DNA of 64,000 nucleotides from Staphylococcus pettenkoferi. GTDB lineage: Bacteria; Bacillota; Bacilli; Staphylococcales; Staphylococcaceae. The stretch spans positions 52,041 through 116,040 of the forward strand of contig NZ_JANSKK010000012.1 of NCBI RefSeq assembly GCF_026659735.1, written 5' to 3'. Within the stretch, counting starts at the first letter, position 1. Each line of letters begins with the position of its first letter. Positions 9,204 to 21,802 of the stretch are shown one piece after another. The notes beneath the pieces are model-generated. The model made no database searches, was not told where the DNA came from, and worked only from the letters and a program-made list of their open reading frames with translations. The position numbers and the translations under genes are program-made.

Positions 9204-9375
9204 GTGAACACCTCACGTCTATTATATGATGTTTGATTGAGAAATCCTTGTGTTTTGATAACTGTTCATTTAAAAGTCATAATTCACGCTTTTATACAAA
9301 AAGTGAACGTCTTTGAGTGATTAGCCTCATGCGATTTGTTAAACTAATGAAAAAAGAACGATTGGAGAGATAGAA

Positions 9376-10845
9376 GTGGGACGTTTTAAAGATGATACGC
9401 TCGTCTTACATAATGACTTGTATCAAATTAATATGGCTGAGACGTATTGGAACGATGGAATCCATGAGCGTAAAGCGGTATTTGATTTATATTTCAGAGA
9501 GATGCCTTTTAACAGTGGATATGCAGTTTTTAACGGTTTGAAGCGCGTCATTGATTATATTAAAAATTTTCACTTTTCAGAAGCTGATATCGATTATTTA
9601 AAATCTATCGGTTATCAAGATGACTTTTTAGATTATTTGCGAACGCTCCGTTTTACAGGTAATATCCGTGCGATGCGTGAAGGGGAATTATGTTTCGGTA
9701 ACGAACCTTTACTACGAGTGGAAGCACCATTAATTCAAGCGCAACTCGTTGAAACGATGTTGCTCAATATCGTGAATTTCCAAACACTCATCACAACGAA
9801 AGCAAGTCGTATTCGTCAGGCTGCACATGAAGACAAGCTGATGGAATTTGGTACCCGCCGTGGTCAAGAAGTTGATGCAGCACTTTGGGGTGCGCGAGCA
9901 GCTTATATTGGCGGCTTTGACGCAACAAGTAATGTACGCGCGGGTAAAGTCTTCGATATTCCAGTTTCAGGTACGCATGCTCATGCCATGGTTCAGACGT
10001 ATGGGGATGAGGTTGTGGCTTTCCGTAAGTACGCTGAACGTCATAAAGACTGTGTGTTCCTCGTCGATACGTTCCACACATTGAAATCTGGCGTACCTAA
10101 CGCGATTAAAGTGGCGCAAGAGTTAGGAGATAGTATCAACTTTATCGGCATCCGCCTAGATTCAGGTGACATTGCTTATTTATCTAAAGAGGCACGTAAA
10201 ATGCTCGACGAAGCTGGTTTTACTGATGCAAGCATCGTGGCTTCCAACGATTTAGATGAAAGTACGATTACTAGTTTGAAATCTCAAGGTGCAAAAGTGG
10301 ATTCTTGGGGTGTCGGAACGAAACTCATCACTGGCTATGACCAACCGGCCTTGGGTGCAGTGTACAAACTTGTCGCTGTTGAGGATGAGCATGGCGACTA
10401 CGTAGACCGCATTAAGTTGTCTAATAATGCTGAAAAGGTAACGACACCAGGCAAGAAGAATGTTTATCGTATTATTAATAAGAAAACGAATAAAGCGGAA
10501 GGGGATTATATTACTCTCGCAGACGAAGATCCAACAGCAGAAACCCCACTGAAACTCTTCCATCCAGTGCATACGTATAAAATGAAATTTATTAAATCTT
10601 TCGAAGCGAGAGATTTACATGAAGATATCTTCATTGATGGCGAGCTTGTCTATGATTTACCTGATGAAAATGCGGCGCGTGATTATTTAACAACAAACCT
10701 CGCATTATTATGGGAAGAGAATAAACGTCTCTTAAATCCACAAGAATACCCTGTCGATTTAAGTTCTCAATGTTGGCATAATAAACATGAACGCATTTAT
10801 GAAGTGACCCAACACGTCAAAGAAATGGAGGAAGACCATGAGTGA
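9376..10845 (+). CDS. pncB: Nicotinate phosphoribosyltransferase
   Basis: 489 residues. Joins nicotinate and PRPP to nicotinate mononucleotide, with ATP hydrolysis, in NAD salvage. Family features: [15 protein letters not shown] at the N-terminus, EFGTRRGQ near 157-164, and the phosphorylated-His motif GTHAHA at 199-204 (likely His203). The GTG start at 9376 has GGAGAG upstream. Its end overlaps nadE by 8 bases, so the two are translationally coupled and their products act in sequence around the NAD pathway. Confidence 0.95.
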   Translation: MGRFKDDTLVLHNDLYQINMAETYWNDGIHERKAVFDLYFREMPFNSGYAVFNGLKRVIDYIKNFHFSEADIDYLKSIGYQDDFLDYLRTLRFTGNIRAMREGELCFGNEPLLRVEAPLIQAQLVETMLLNIVNFQTLITTKASRIRQAAHEDKLMEFGTRRGQEVDAALWGARAAYIGGFDATSNVRAGKVFDIPVSGTHAHAMVQTYGDEVVAFRKYAERHKDCVFLVDTFHTLKSGVPNAIKVAQELGDSINFIGIRLDSGDIAYLSKEARKMLDEAGFTDASIVASNDLDESTITSLKSQGAKVDSWGVGTKLITGYDQPALGAVYKLVAVEDEHGDYVDRIKLSNNAEKVTTPGKKNVYRIINKKTNKAEGDYITLADEDPTAETPLKLFHPVHTYKMKFIKSFEARDLHEDIFIDGELVYDLPDENAARDYLTTNLALLWEENKRLLNPQEYPVDLSSQCWHNKHERIYEVTQHVKEMEEDHE

Positions 10846-11659
10846 TATTCAATCTATCATTGTGAGAGAAATGAAAGTAAAGCCTCAAATTGACAGTCAA
10901 GAGGAAACAGAATCCATTTTACAATTTATAAAAAACTACGTTCAATCTCACGAATTTATTCAAAGTCTTGTTTTAGGTATATCAGGCGGCCAAGATTCGA
11001 CCCTTGCTGGGAAATTGTGTCAAATGGCTGTAGAGTCATTACGTGAAGAGGGACGCGAGTGTGAATTTATTGCAGTGAAACTTCCATACGGTCAACAGAA
11101 AGATGCCGACGAGGTAGAAGACGCACTAGAATATATCCAACCTGATCGCACGATTACAGTGAATATTAAGCCTGCAGTGGATCAAAGTGTTGCGTCGTTG
11201 AAAGAAGCAGGAATTGAATTGACGGATTTCCAACGAGGTAACGAGAAGGCGAGAGAGCGCATGAAAGTGCAGTTCTCTATCGCTTCAAATACGTCGGGCA
11301 TCGTTATCGGCACTGATCATTCAGCTGAGAATGTCACAGGATTCTTCACTAAGTACGGTGATGGCGCTGCGGATATTGCACCGCTCTTTGGTTTGGATAA
11401 AAGACAAGGTAAGCAATTATTGCAATATCTAGATGCGCCACAACATCTTTATGATAAAGTGCCTACTGCAGATTTAGAAGATGACAAACCACAATTACCT
11501 GACGAAGAAGCATTAGGTGTCACTTATCAAGATATTGATGATTATTTAGAAGGTAAACAGGTACCTTGTGAGGCGAAAGCGAAGATCGAACAACATTATG
11601 TTCGTAATGCACATAAGCGTGAACTGGCATACACGCGATATACGTGGCCAAAAAATTAA
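10838..11659 (+). CDS. nadE: NH3-dependent NAD+ synthetase
   Basis: 273 residues. Final step of NAD synthesis: amidates nicotinate adenine dinucleotide using ammonia and ATP. The PP-loop SGGQDS is at 49-54, and [19 protein letters not shown] is the second family block. There is no glutaminase domain, so free ammonia is the nitrogen source. It starts inside the end of pncB, with GGAGGA within that gene as ribosome binding site. Confidence 0.96.
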   Translation: MSDIQSIIVREMKVKPQIDSQEETESILQFIKNYVQSHEFIQSLVLGISGGQDSTLAGKLCQMAVESLREEGRECEFIAVKLPYGQQKDADEVEDALEYIQPDRTITVNIKPAVDQSVASLKEAGIELTDFQRGNEKARERMKVQFSIASNTSGIVIGTDHSAENVTGFFTKYGDGAADIAPLFGLDKRQGKQLLQYLDAPQHLYDKVPTADLEDDKPQLPDEEALGVTYQDIDDYLEGKQVPCEAKAKIEQHYVRNAHKRELAYTRYTWPKN

Positions 11660-11749
11660 TCGAAGACAAGTCATTCTGAGTGACAGAGAAACTTTCTAAT
11701 TGGTAAAATGAGCTAAATTTATTTAACGAGAAGAAAGGAACATGCCCTC

Positions 11750-12361
11750 ATGTCATTCATCAGTTCTAATCCTTGGCTCATGATTGCTGCCATATTTGTT
11801 ATTAACGTCTGCTATGTCACATTTCTTACGATGAGAACGATTCTAACTTTAAAAGGCTATCGTTATATGGCTGCAATTGTTAGCTTTTTAGAAGTGCTCG
11901 TGTACGTCGTGGGACTTGGACTCGTCATGTCTAGCTTAGATCAAATTCAGAATATCATCGCTTATGCACTTGGTTTCTCTGTCGGTATCATTGTTGGGAT
12001 GAAGATTGAAGAAAAGCTCGCTCTAGGTTATACTGTCATCAACGTAACGTCAGCTGAACACGAACTGGATTTGCCACGTCAATTAAGAGATGTGGGCTAT
12101 GGTGTCACACATTACACAGCGTATGGCCGTGATGGTGCACGTATCGTCATGCAAATCCTAACGCCGAGACGTTACGAAGCCAAGTTAATCGAAACGGTGA
12201 AGCAGATTGATGCGAAAGCGTTTGTCATCGCTTATGAACCACGTACAATTCACGGCGGATTCTGGGCTCGTGGCGTTCGCAGCCGTAAGATTAAACAATA
12301 CGATACGGATGAAGTGGAAAGTATTTATGAAGAAGCAACAGAAGTTCAAAGTAGAGGATAA
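11750..12361 (+). CDS. UPF0316 membrane protein (DUF2179/DUF5698)
   Basis: 203 residues. Three hydrophobic segments at about 9-28, 38-60 and 66-85 form a membrane domain, followed by a soluble alpha/beta DUF2179 domain (YTVINVTS to FVIAYEPR) and a basic, charged tail. The length and pattern match staphylococcal UPF0316 proteins. No biochemical role is known for the family. The last 35 bases overlap the next gene, which suggests coupled translation. Confidence 0.85.
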   Translation: MSFISSNPWLMIAAIFVINVCYVTFLTMRTILTLKGYRYMAAIVSFLEVLVYVVGLGLVMSSLDQIQNIIAYALGFSVGIIVGMKIEEKLALGYTVINVTSAEHELDLPRQLRDVGYGVTHYTAYGRDGARIVMQILTPRRYEAKLIETVKQIDAKAFVIAYEPRTIHGGFWARGVRSRKIKQYDTDEVESIYEEATEVQSRG

Positions 12362-12515
12362 TGAAACAATTCAAGATTGTTTAGCGCGTATGCGTGAAGC
12401 AGGCTATATGCCGGTGAAACGCTTTGAGAAACCCGTTTACCAAGAACAACCTGATGGTTCAATTGAAGTATTAAGACAAGAGATTCAATTTGTTGGTAAA
12501 CGCATAGAAGAATAA
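12327..12515 (+). CDS. NETI motif-containing small protein
   Basis: 62 residues starting [16 protein letters not shown]; the NETI tetrapeptide at residues 12-15 defines the family. Function unknown. The reading frame extends upstream, but the ATG at 12327 gives the family-typical N-terminus. It overlaps the UPF0316 gene in another frame, a pairing also seen in other staphylococci, so the two are probably co-expressed. A terminator follows. Confidence 0.8.
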   Translation: MKKQQKFKVEDNETIQDCLARMREAGYMPVKRFEKPVYQEQPDGSIEVLRQEIQFVGKRIEE

Positions 12516-12526
12516 TTTTTGAGTTG

Positions 12527-12578
12527 AAGCGTGGAGGTTATTGTTGGTGTAACTAAGCAATGACTTCTGCGCTTTTTT
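12527..12578 (+). terminator. Intrinsic terminator after NETI gene
   Basis: Imperfect stem of about 17 bp (AAGCGTGGAGGTTATTG against CAATGACTTCTGCGCTT, with G-U pairs), ending in T6. Confidence 0.75.
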
Positions 12579-12793
12579 GGCTCTATAGTGGAGAGCAGTA
12601 AAATGAAATGATTGAGTGACATTATATTGAGAGGTTGTTCTCGATTTTAAGTCTAATTTCTATTCCGCAATACGGATAGAAAGAATGCGGATAGAGACAC
12701 TCTGATCTTCCATTCTACTTACAATTAACTAGAAAAATCTCAGACATTTCACAAAAGCCTTATACATTTACGATGATTTTTGGTAAACTAGAG

Positions 12794-12820
12794 TTGAAAG
12801 GTTCAAAGACGAACTATAAT
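12794..12820 (+). promoter_or_regulatory. purB promoter with PurBox-like sequence
   Basis: TTGAAA at 12794-12799 and TATAAT at 12815-12820, with a short 15-base spacer. Bases 12805-12818 (AAAGACGAACTATA) agree at most positions with the Bacillus PurR box (AWWWCCGAACWWT). Only one box is seen, and PurR usually binds two, so PurR control is a suggestion. The rest of 12579-12793 is A+T-rich spacer with one imperfect inverted repeat (about 12658-12693). Confidence 0.35.
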
Positions 12821-12888
12821 TATTGATTGCAAGTAAATATACATATTTTAACTGTAAAAATATTAAAACAAAGATAGGAGTTAATGTC

Positions 12889-14184
12889 ATGATTGAACGT
12901 TATTCTAGAGAAGAAATGTCTCGTATTTGGACAGACCAAAATCGCTATGAAGCATGGTTAGAGGTAGAAATCTTAGCATGTGAAGCATGGAGTAAGCTCG
13001 GTTATATTCCGAAAGAAGATGTAGAGAAGATTCGTCAAAATGCCAAAGTTGACGTAGATAGAGCGAAAGAAATTGAAGAACAAACACGTCACGACGTCGT
13101 TGCATTCACGCGCCAAGTATCTGAAACACTTGGTGAAGAACGTAAATGGGTACACTACGGTTTAACTTCAACAGACGTTGTAGATACAGCATTGAGCTAC
13201 GTGGTTAAACAAGCGAACGACATCATCGAGAAAGATTTAGAACGTTTCATCGAAGTGCTCGCTGAAAAAACGAAAAAATACAAATACACATTAATGATGG
13301 GTCGTACACATGGTGTGCATGCAGAACCAACGACTTTCGGTGTGAAAATGGCACTCTGGTATGCCGAAATGAAACGTAACTTTGAACGTTTCAAACGCGT
13401 GCGTGAAGAAATCGAAGTCGGCAAGATGAGTGGGGCAGTAGGTACATTTGCGAACATCCCACCAGAAATTGAAGCGCATGTTTGTAAAGAACTTGGCCTA
13501 GATTGCGCGCCAGTGTCTACACAAACGTTGCAACGTGATCGTCACGCTTATTACATTGCGACATTATCACTTATCAGCACTTCTTTAGAAAAATTTGCTG
13601 TAGAAGTTCGTAACTTACAAAAAACGGAAACACGCGAAGTAGAAGAAGCCTTTGCGAAAGGTCAAAAGGGTTCATCAGCGATGCCACATAAACGTAACCC
13701 AGTAGGTTCTGAGAACATCACAGGTATCTCTCGTGTCATCCGCGGTTATATCACTACAGCTTATGAGAACGTTCCACTTTGGCATGAACGTGACATTTCC
13801 CACTCATCTGCTGAGCGTGTGATGTTACCAGACGTAACGATTGCATTAGACTATGCGTTAAATCGTTTTACAAACATCATCGACCGTTTAACAGTTTACG
13901 AAGACAACATGAAAGAGAATATCAACAAGACATTTGGTCTCGTATTCTCTCAACGTGTGTTACTTGCGTTAATCAACAAAGGTATGGTGCGTGAAGAGGC
14001 GTATGATACAGTACAACCGAAAGCGATGGAGTCTTGGCAAACGAAGACACCATTCAGAGAGTTAGTTGAACAAGACAGTAAGATTACAGATTTACTTTCT
14101 AAAGAAGACTTAGATGAATGCTTTAACCCTGAACATCACTTGAATCAAGTAGATACGATCTTCCAACGTGCTGGTTTAGAATAA
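12889..14184 (+). CDS. purB: Adenylosuccinate lyase
   Basis: 431 residues, the usual PurB length. It cleaves SAICAR to AICAR and adenylosuccinate to AMP, two steps of purine synthesis. The fumarase/aspartase signature [11 protein letters not shown] is at 261-271 with the catalytic Ser in the flexible loop, and His141 in [10 protein letters not shown] is part of the active site. The ATG at 12889 follows ATAGGAG; the upstream extension is A+T-rich and precedes the ribosome binding site. It stands alone rather than in the main pur operon, as elsewhere in Staphylococcus. Confidence 0.97.
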   Translation: MIERYSREEMSRIWTDQNRYEAWLEVEILACEAWSKLGYIPKEDVEKIRQNAKVDVDRAKEIEEQTRHDVVAFTRQVSETLGEERKWVHYGLTSTDVVDTALSYVVKQANDIIEKDLERFIEVLAEKTKKYKYTLMMGRTHGVHAEPTTFGVKMALWYAEMKRNFERFKRVREEIEVGKMSGAVGTFANIPPEIEAHVCKELGLDCAPVSTQTLQRDRHAYYIATLSLISTSLEKFAVEVRNLQKTETREVEEAFAKGQKGSSAMPHKRNPVGSENITGISRVIRGYITTAYENVPLWHERDISHSSAERVMLPDVTIALDYALNRFTNIIDRLTVYEDNMKENINKTFGLVFSQRVLLALINKGMVREEAYDTVQPKAMESWQTKTPFRELVEQDSKITDLLSKEDLDECFNPEHHLNQVDTIFQRAGLE

Positions 14185-14287
14185 GATTTCTAGATTGAGT
14201 TAGTTGATATTTTACGTAAAAATGTTTACACTTTAACGTGTTAGTCCGTTAAATTGTTAAATATCATAAAACAGGGGTTGTTTCATA

Positions 14288-14590
14288 ATGCAAATAGATA
14301 AGATTAAGGGCCAAGCACTTAATGAATTATTTGATGCGATCTTAACTTTAGAGAACCGTGAAGAATGTTACCAATTCTTCGATGATTTGTGTACGGTCAA
14401 TGAATTGCAATCACTTTCACAACGACTTCAAGTTGCGAAGATGATTAAGCAAGGTTACACCTACGCGACGATTGAAGAAGAATCTGGTGCGTCTACCGCA
14501 ACAATTTCTCGAGTTAAACGCTCGTTACAATGGGGCAACGATGCATATACAATGATCCTCGACAGAATGGATATCGAAACGATAGAATAG
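14288..14590 (+). CDS. YerC/YecD family TrpR-like regulator
   Basis: 100 residues, all helical, of the TrpR-related YerC/YecD family. The helix-turn-helix is at about 60-82 (TYATIEEESGASTATISRVKR). The tryptophan-binding residues of TrpR cannot be assumed, and the regulon and ligand of these Gram-positive proteins are not established. It has its own terminator just downstream, and sits between purB and pcrB without forming an operon with either. Confidence 0.85.
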   Translation: MQIDKIKGQALNELFDAILTLENREECYQFFDDLCTVNELQSLSQRLQVAKMIKQGYTYATIEEESGASTATISRVKRSLQWGNDAYTMILDRMDIETIE

Positions 14591-14601
14591 CGTACGAAGT
14601 A

Positions 14602-14633
14602 AGGGCTGAGACACCTATGAGTTTCAGCCCTTT
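14602..14633 (+). terminator. Intrinsic terminator after yerC-like gene
   Basis: Stem AGGGCTGAGAC / GTTTCAGCCCT with a 9-base loop, then TTTATTAT. Confidence 0.85.
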
Positions 14634-14660
14634 ATTATGTGTAGTAAGGATAGCAACGAC

Positions 14661-14690
14661 TTAGAAACGTGGGTTGAAAAATGCTATAAT
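14661..14690 (+). promoter_or_regulatory. Likely SigmaA promoter for pcrB-pcrA-ligA-camS
   Basis: TTAGAA at 14661-14666, 18-base spacer, consensus TATAAT at 14685-14690. It ends 29 bases before the pcrB ATG, just after the previous terminator. Confidence 0.5.
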
Positions 14691-14718
14691 GCAATGTATG
14701 TGAAAAGGAGAAATGACT

Positions 14719-15414
14719 ATGTACGACATTACGAAATGGCAACATATATTTAAATTAGATCCCGCTAAGGAAATCAGCGATGATGATTTAGAAGCGGTTT
14801 GTATGTCGAATACGGACGCGATTATGATAGGTGGCACAGACAATGTTACAGAAGACAATGTCATCCATCTCATGAGTCGTGTGCGCCGCTATCCACTACC
14901 ATTAGTGTTAGAAATTTCTAATGTAGAAAGTGTTATGCCTGGATTCGATTTCTATTTCGTTCCAACAGTATTAAATAGCACGAATGTTACATATCATAAC
15001 GGCATCTTGCTCGAAGCTATGAAACAATTTGGTCACGTCATTGATTTCGATGAAGTGGTCTTCGAAGGCTATGTCGTGATGAACGAAGAGAGCAAAGTTG
15101 CTACGAAGACAGAAGCCAACACGGATCTCATACTGGAGGACATCGAAGCGTATGCGCGTATGATTAACAATATGTACAAGTTGCCGGTAATGTACTTAGA
15201 ATATAGCGGTACCTATGGAGATGTTGAAGAAGTTAAGATGGCGAGTGAGATGCTAACAGAAACGCAATTATTTTACGGGGGCGGTATCTCAAGTTTAGAG
15301 AAAGCACGAGAGATGGCCGAGTTTGCAGATACGATTATCGTCGGAGATATTATTTATAAAGATATTAAAAAAGCTTTAAAAACTGTCAAAGTAAAGGAGT
15401 CACGTCATAAATGA
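14719..15414 (+). CDS. pcrB: Heptaprenylglyceryl phosphate synthase
   Basis: 231 residues, TIM-barrel prenyltransferase of the GGGP/HepGP synthase family. It joins heptaprenyl diphosphate to sn-glycerol-1-phosphate, giving an unusual ether lipid precursor at the membrane. Motifs: [16 protein letters not shown]-like [11 protein letters not shown], and the phosphate-binding GGGI and IIVGDIIY. The ATG at 14719 is preferred, as GGAG lies 8 bases before it; the ATG at 14713 would be only 2 bases away. First gene of a four-gene run; its stop overlaps pcrA by 4 bases. Confidence 0.93.
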   Translation: MYDITKWQHIFKLDPAKEISDDDLEAVCMSNTDAIMIGGTDNVTEDNVIHLMSRVRRYPLPLVLEISNVESVMPGFDFYFVPTVLNSTNVTYHNGILLEAMKQFGHVIDFDEVVFEGYVVMNEESKVATKTEANTDLILEDIEAYARMINNMYKLPVMYLEYSGTYGDVEEVKMASEMLTETQLFYGGGISSLEKAREMAEFADTIIVGDIIYKDIKKALKTVKVKESRHK

Positions 15415-17615
15415 ATCCATTAGTAGCGAAAATGAACGATGAACAAAGCCAAGCGGTACGCACAACTGAAGGCCCGCTCTTAATCATGGCTGGCGCAGGG
15501 TCAGGTAAGACACGCGTATTGACGCATCGCATTGCGTATTTACTCGATGAAAAAGATGTTTCACCTTACAACATTTTAGCGATTACTTTTACTAATAAAG
15601 CAGCGCGCGAGATGAAAGAGCGTGTGGAGCAGCTCGTAGGTGAAGAAGCACAAGTGATTTGGATGTCTACTTTTCACTCAATGTGTGTGCGGATCTTACG
15701 ACGCGATGCCGATCGTATTGGTATTGAACGAAACTTCACTATTCTAGATCCCACTGACCAAAAATCAGTGATTAAAGATGTCTTGAAGACTGAGAATATC
15801 GACAGTAAGAAGTTTGAACCGCGTATGTTTATGGGCGCAATTAGTAATTTGAAGAACGAGCTTAAAACGCCTGAAGATGCTCAAAAAGAAGCATCTGATT
15901 ACATGGAACAAATGGTAGCTACAGTGTATAAAGGCTATCAACGTCAGCTCTTTAGAAATGAAGCGCTCGACTTCGATGATCTTATTATGACGACTATACA
16001 TTTATTCGAACGTGTGCCTGAAGTATTAGAGTATTATCAGAATAAATTCCAATACATTCACGTCGATGAATATCAAGATACCAACAAAGCACAATATACG
16101 CTCGTCAATATGCTTGCGAAAAAGTTCAAAAACTTATGCGTAGTAGGGGATTCCGACCAATCTATTTACGGTTGGCGCGGCGCGGATATTCAAAATATCT
16201 TGTCATTTGAAGAAGATTATCCAGAAGCTAAGACGATTTACCTCGAACAAAACTATCGTTCAACGAAGACGATTCTTAACGCAGCCAATGAAGTGATTAA
16301 GAATAACTCTGAGCGTAAACCTAAAGGGTTATGGACAGCGAATGTTGAAGGCGAGAAGATTCATTACTACGAAGCGGCGACTGAGAAAGATGAAACAGAA
16401 TACGTCGTTAAAGAGATCATGAAACAACGCAAGAAAGGTAAAGATTATAAAGATATGGCGATTCTTTACCGTACGAATGCGCAATCTCGTGTGCTCGAGG
16501 AATCATTTATGAAATCGAATATTCCTTATGTTATGGTCGGCGGTCAAAAATTCTACGATCGTAAAGAAATCAAGGACCTACTCAGCTACTTACGTGTGAT
16601 TGCCAATAGCAATGACGATATCAGCTTACAACGTATCATCAATGTGCCGAAGCGAGGTATTGGTCCTTCTTCTGTTGAAAAAATTCAAAAGTATGCACAA
16701 CAAAGTGACATTAGTATGTTTGATGCCTTAGCTGAAGTCGACTTTATTGGTTTATCGAAAAAAGTTACACAAGAATGTATTCATTTCTACGATATGATTA
16801 ATAACCTTATCAAAGAACAAGAATTCCTAGAAATTAGTGAAATTGTAGAAGAAGTACTGACGAAATCAGGCTACCGTGAAATGTTGGAAAAAGCACAAAC
16901 AATTGAGTCTCGTAGCCGTTTAGAGAACATCGATGAATTTATGTCTGTACCGACAAACTACGAAGAAGAGACACCACTTGAAGAACAATCACTCATCAAT
17001 TTCTTAACCGATCTGTCTCTTGTAGCAGATATTGATGAAGCGGAAATTGAAAATGGAGTAACACTCATGACGATGCACTCAGCGAAAGGACTTGAATTCC
17101 CAATCGTCTTTATCATGGGTATGGAAGAATCGATCTTCCCTCATATTCGTGCAATTAAGAGTGATGATGACCATGAAATGCAAGAGGAACGTCGTATCGC
17201 TTACGTTGCGATTACTCGTGCTGAAGAAGAACTGTACATGACACATGCGACATCACGTATGTTGTATGGTCGCTCTCAATCTAATATGGTTTCTCGTTTC
17301 ATCAATGAAATTCCTGAAGGTTTATTAGATGTTGAGAAGAAAGACCAACTCTATGGAAGCGGCAGTAAGTTCCATTCAGCGACGAAACAACCTAAGAAAC
17401 GTGGCTTTAGCAAACGTACAGTTTCCCCACGTAAGAAACAGGTTGCAACAGATTGGAATGTTGGCGATAAAGTTGTGCATAAATCATGGGGCGAGGGTAT
17501 GGTAAGTAATGTGAGCGAGAAGAATGGTTCGGTTGAACTTGATATTATCTTTAAATCTGCAGGACCGAAACGACTCCTTGCTCAGTTTGCACCTATTGAG
17601 AAGAAGGAGGACTAA
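15411..17615 (+). CDS. pcrA: ATP-dependent 3'-5' DNA helicase
   Basis: 734 residues, UvrD-like superfamily 1 helicase needed for rolling-circle plasmid replication, repair and clearing RecA or stalled RNA polymerase. Walker A GAGSGKT is at 28-34, then motif Ia ([11 protein letters not shown]), motif [21 protein letters not shown] (III), EQNYRS (IV), [12 protein letters not shown] (V) and [11 protein letters not shown] (VI). The C-terminal Tudor-like tail after about residue 670 ([15 protein letters not shown]) binds RNA polymerase in relatives. ATGA overlap with pcrB, and 3 bases separate it from ligA: one operon. Confidence 0.97.
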   Translation: MNPLVAKMNDEQSQAVRTTEGPLLIMAGAGSGKTRVLTHRIAYLLDEKDVSPYNILAITFTNKAAREMKERVEQLVGEEAQVIWMSTFHSMCVRILRRDADRIGIERNFTILDPTDQKSVIKDVLKTENIDSKKFEPRMFMGAISNLKNELKTPEDAQKEASDYMEQMVATVYKGYQRQLFRNEALDFDDLIMTTIHLFERVPEVLEYYQNKFQYIHVDEYQDTNKAQYTLVNMLAKKFKNLCVVGDSDQSIYGWRGADIQNILSFEEDYPEAKTIYLEQNYRSTKTILNAANEVIKNNSERKPKGLWTANVEGEKIHYYEAATEKDETEYVVKEIMKQRKKGKDYKDMAILYRTNAQSRVLEESFMKSNIPYVMVGGQKFYDRKEIKDLLSYLRVIANSNDDISLQRIINVPKRGIGPSSVEKIQKYAQQSDISMFDALAEVDFIGLSKKVTQECIHFYDMINNLIKEQEFLEISEIVEEVLTKSGYREMLEKAQTIESRSRLENIDEFMSVPTNYEEETPLEEQSLINFLTDLSLVADIDEAEIENGVTLMTMHSAKGLEFPIVFIMGMEESIFPHIRAIKSDDDHEMQEERRIAYVAITRAEEELYMTHATSRMLYGRSQSNMVSRFINEIPEGLLDVEKKDQLYGSGSKFHSATKQPKKRGFSKRTVSPRKKQVATDWNVGDKVVHKSWGEGMVSNVSEKNGSVELDIIFKSAGPKRLLAQFAPIEKKED

Positions 17616-19622
<2,007 letters not shown>

Positions 19623-19634
19623 AGGAGATTGAGC

Positions 19635-20849
19635 ATGAAAAGAACATTCATATTACTAATCTCAGCAGTGGTCATGCTTTCTGCTTGTGGTCAAGATAGT
19701 GGTCACAAGAAAGAAGAAGGCAATAAAGAAGAACAGAGTAGTAAGAAAGATTCAAGTTCAGTAAAACAGAAAGCAACAGATAAGGACGTTCAAGGTAATG
19801 ACTACCGGACGATCTTGCCTTTTAAAGAAAGCCAAGCGCGTGGCCTACTACAAGATAACATGGCGAATAGCTATAACGGCCAAGACTTTGAAAGTGGTTT
19901 GTTGGACTTGAGTAAGGAAGTCTTTCCAACAGATAAATATCTCTATCAAGATGGTCAATATTTAGATAAAGACACAGTGAACGCTTATCTAGACCCTAAG
20001 TATACGAAAGATGAAATCAAGAAGATGGACAAAGATGAGCGTAAAGATAAGAAAGCGGATGAGAATCTCGGTTTGAATCCGTCACATGAAGGTGAGAAAG
20101 ACCCTGAGAAGATTGCGGAACACTCACCAGCTTATCTCTCTAACATCCTCGAACAAGACTTCTACGACAGTGGTGATACGAAAGGTAAGCACATCAAGGG
20201 TATGACGATTGGTCTTGCCATGAATAGTAAATATTATTACCAGAAAGAGAAGAATGGTGAGACGTATAGTAAGAAACTAGATTCTGATGAAGTGAAGAAA
20301 CAAGGTAAGCAAATGGCAGGCGAAATCTTAACACGTCTGCGTGAGAATAAGGAATTGAAAGATATTCCTATACACTTCGCAATTTATAAACAATCTGGAG
20401 AGAACGCCATTACACCAGGTGAATTTATGGCAGGTACGACTGTAGACGAAGGTAAGACACGCATCAACGAGTGGAAAGATATCGATCAAACTACTGCATT
20501 ATTACCTTCAGAGACAGCTGCAGATAAAGATGAACGCTTGAACAATAACTTTAAGCAGTTCAATGACAATCTACAATCTTACTTCAATAACTTTACGCAA
20601 GCCGTAGGTACGGTGAAATTTAATAAGAAATCACCGCAACAACTGTCTATCGACGTACCAATTGATTATTACGGGAAGGCCGAAACGATAGGTATCACAC
20701 AATATGTGACCGAGCAGGCGAAGAAATACTTCGATAACGTTGACGAGTATGAAATTCACATCAAGGATGGTAATAATCCGCAAGCGTTAATTAGTAAAAG
20801 TAAAGATGATGACGAGCCTCAAGTTCATATTTATAAAAATAGTAACTGA
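19635..20849 (+). CDS. camS: CamS family sex-pheromone lipoprotein
   Basis: 404 residues. A lipoprotein signal peptide (MKRTFILLISAVVMLSAC) has lipobox LSAC with the lipidated Cys at residue 18. It is followed by a charged, Lys/Glu/Ser-rich linker and a folded domain from about residue 60. In S. aureus the CamS signal peptide releases the heptapeptide AIFILAA, which mimics the enterococcal pheromone cAM373; the matching stretch here reads AVVMLSA. Biological role of the mature lipoprotein is unclear. It starts 6 bases past the end of ligA, with AGGAGA as ribosome site; an in-frame TTG at 19629 is less likely. Confidence 0.9.
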   Translation: MKRTFILLISAVVMLSACGQDSGHKKEEGNKEEQSSKKDSSSVKQKATDKDVQGNDYRTILPFKESQARGLLQDNMANSYNGQDFESGLLDLSKEVFPTDKYLYQDGQYLDKDTVNAYLDPKYTKDEIKKMDKDERKDKKADENLGLNPSHEGEKDPEKIAEHSPAYLSNILEQDFYDSGDTKGKHIKGMTIGLAMNSKYYYQKEKNGETYSKKLDSDEVKKQGKQMAGEILTRLRENKELKDIPIHFAIYKQSGENAITPGEFMAGTTVDEGKTRINEWKDIDQTTALLPSETAADKDERLNNNFKQFNDNLQSYFNNFTQAVGTVKFNKKSPQQLSIDVPIDYYGKAETIGITQYVTEQAKKYFDNVDEYEIHIKDGNNPQALISKSKDDDEPQVHIYKNSN

Positions 20850-20860
20850 TCTAAATGAAG

Positions 20861-20889
20861 TCAGAGAGTGATGCGCTCTCTGGCTTTTT
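20861..20889 (+). terminator. Intrinsic terminator of pcrB-pcrA-ligA-camS
   Basis: CAGAGAG stem with its complement CTCTCTG, followed by T5. Confidence 0.85.
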
Positions 20890-21049
20890 CTATATTGTGA
20901 GAAGTGGAGAAAGCGCATAAGCTAAAGAATTTAAAGGAATAAAGATTTCAACCTTACAATATTGAAAGATTGAATGAATCGTCGAGCGATTTCTTATATC
21001 ATTGAGATAAGAAAAGGAGGACCTGGAAGCAAAAAAGGAGGATCTACGA

Positions 21050-21799
21050 ATGTTACTACAAATACAAAATGTGAAGAAAACCTATGGTAGGGGTAACAAT
21101 CAAGTTACAGCACTCAAAGATATGAACTTCTCGATTGAAGAAGGAGAGTTTGTAGCCATCATGGGTGAATCAGGTTCTGGTAAATCGACATTACTTAATC
21201 TTATTGCGACTTTCGATAAAGAGACGGCAGGATCGATTATTTTAGATGGCCAACAAACGAGTCATTTAAAAAGTAAAGACATAGCGAGATTTAGACGTAA
21301 TCAACTTGGCTTTGTCTTTCAAGATTTTAATGTATTACATACGATGAACAATAAAGATAATATCCTGTTGCCGCTCGTCTTGTCGGATGAAAAGGTCAGT
21401 GTGATGAATGCGCGTCTTCAAGAAGTCACAAATGGACTAGACATTGAAGATATTTTACACAAATATCCTTACGAAGTCTCTGGAGGTCAGCAACAACGTG
21501 TAGCCATCGGACGTGCGTTAATCAGTCGCCCTCGATTATTGTTAGCAGATGAACCTACAGGCGCGCTTGACTCTAAGACATCAGCGAATATCATGAACAT
21601 CTTTAGAGAGATTAATAGAGAGGGACAAACTGTCTTAATGGTCACACACTCAAATACAGATGCTTCTTATGCGAAACGTGTGCTATTCATCAAAGATGGA
21701 GTACTTTATCACGAGATTTATCGCGGTGAGGAATCGCAAAGTGAATTTCAGAAGCGGATTGCTGATAGTTTAGCGATGATTAATGGAAGCGGGGTATAA
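21050..21799 (+). CDS. ABC transporter ATPase, BceA/VraD-like
   Basis: 249 residues, MacB/LolD-type ATPase of the peptide-antibiotic resistance group (BceA, VraD, VraF). Walker A GESGSGKST at 39-47, Q-loop FVFQDF, signature VSGGQQQR, Walker B LLLADEPTGALD, H-loop VTHS. Pairs with the large permease 3 bases downstream. Such pairs remove bacitracin, nisin or similar peptides from lipid II-cycle targets and often feed a dedicated BceS-like kinase; no such kinase or regulator is beside it. Two near-identical AAGGAGGA blocks lie upstream (21013 and 21036); the second sets the start. Confidence 0.88.
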   Translation: MLLQIQNVKKTYGRGNNQVTALKDMNFSIEEGEFVAIMGESGSGKSTLLNLIATFDKETAGSIILDGQQTSHLKSKDIARFRRNQLGFVFQDFNVLHTMNNKDNILLPLVLSDEKVSVMNARLQEVTNGLDIEDILHKYPYEVSGGQQQRVAIGRALISRPRLLLADEPTGALDSKTSANIMNIFREINREGQTVLMVTHSNTDASYAKRVLFIKDGVLYHEIYRGEESQSEFQKRIADSLAMINGSGV

Positions 21800-21802
21800 A
21801 CG

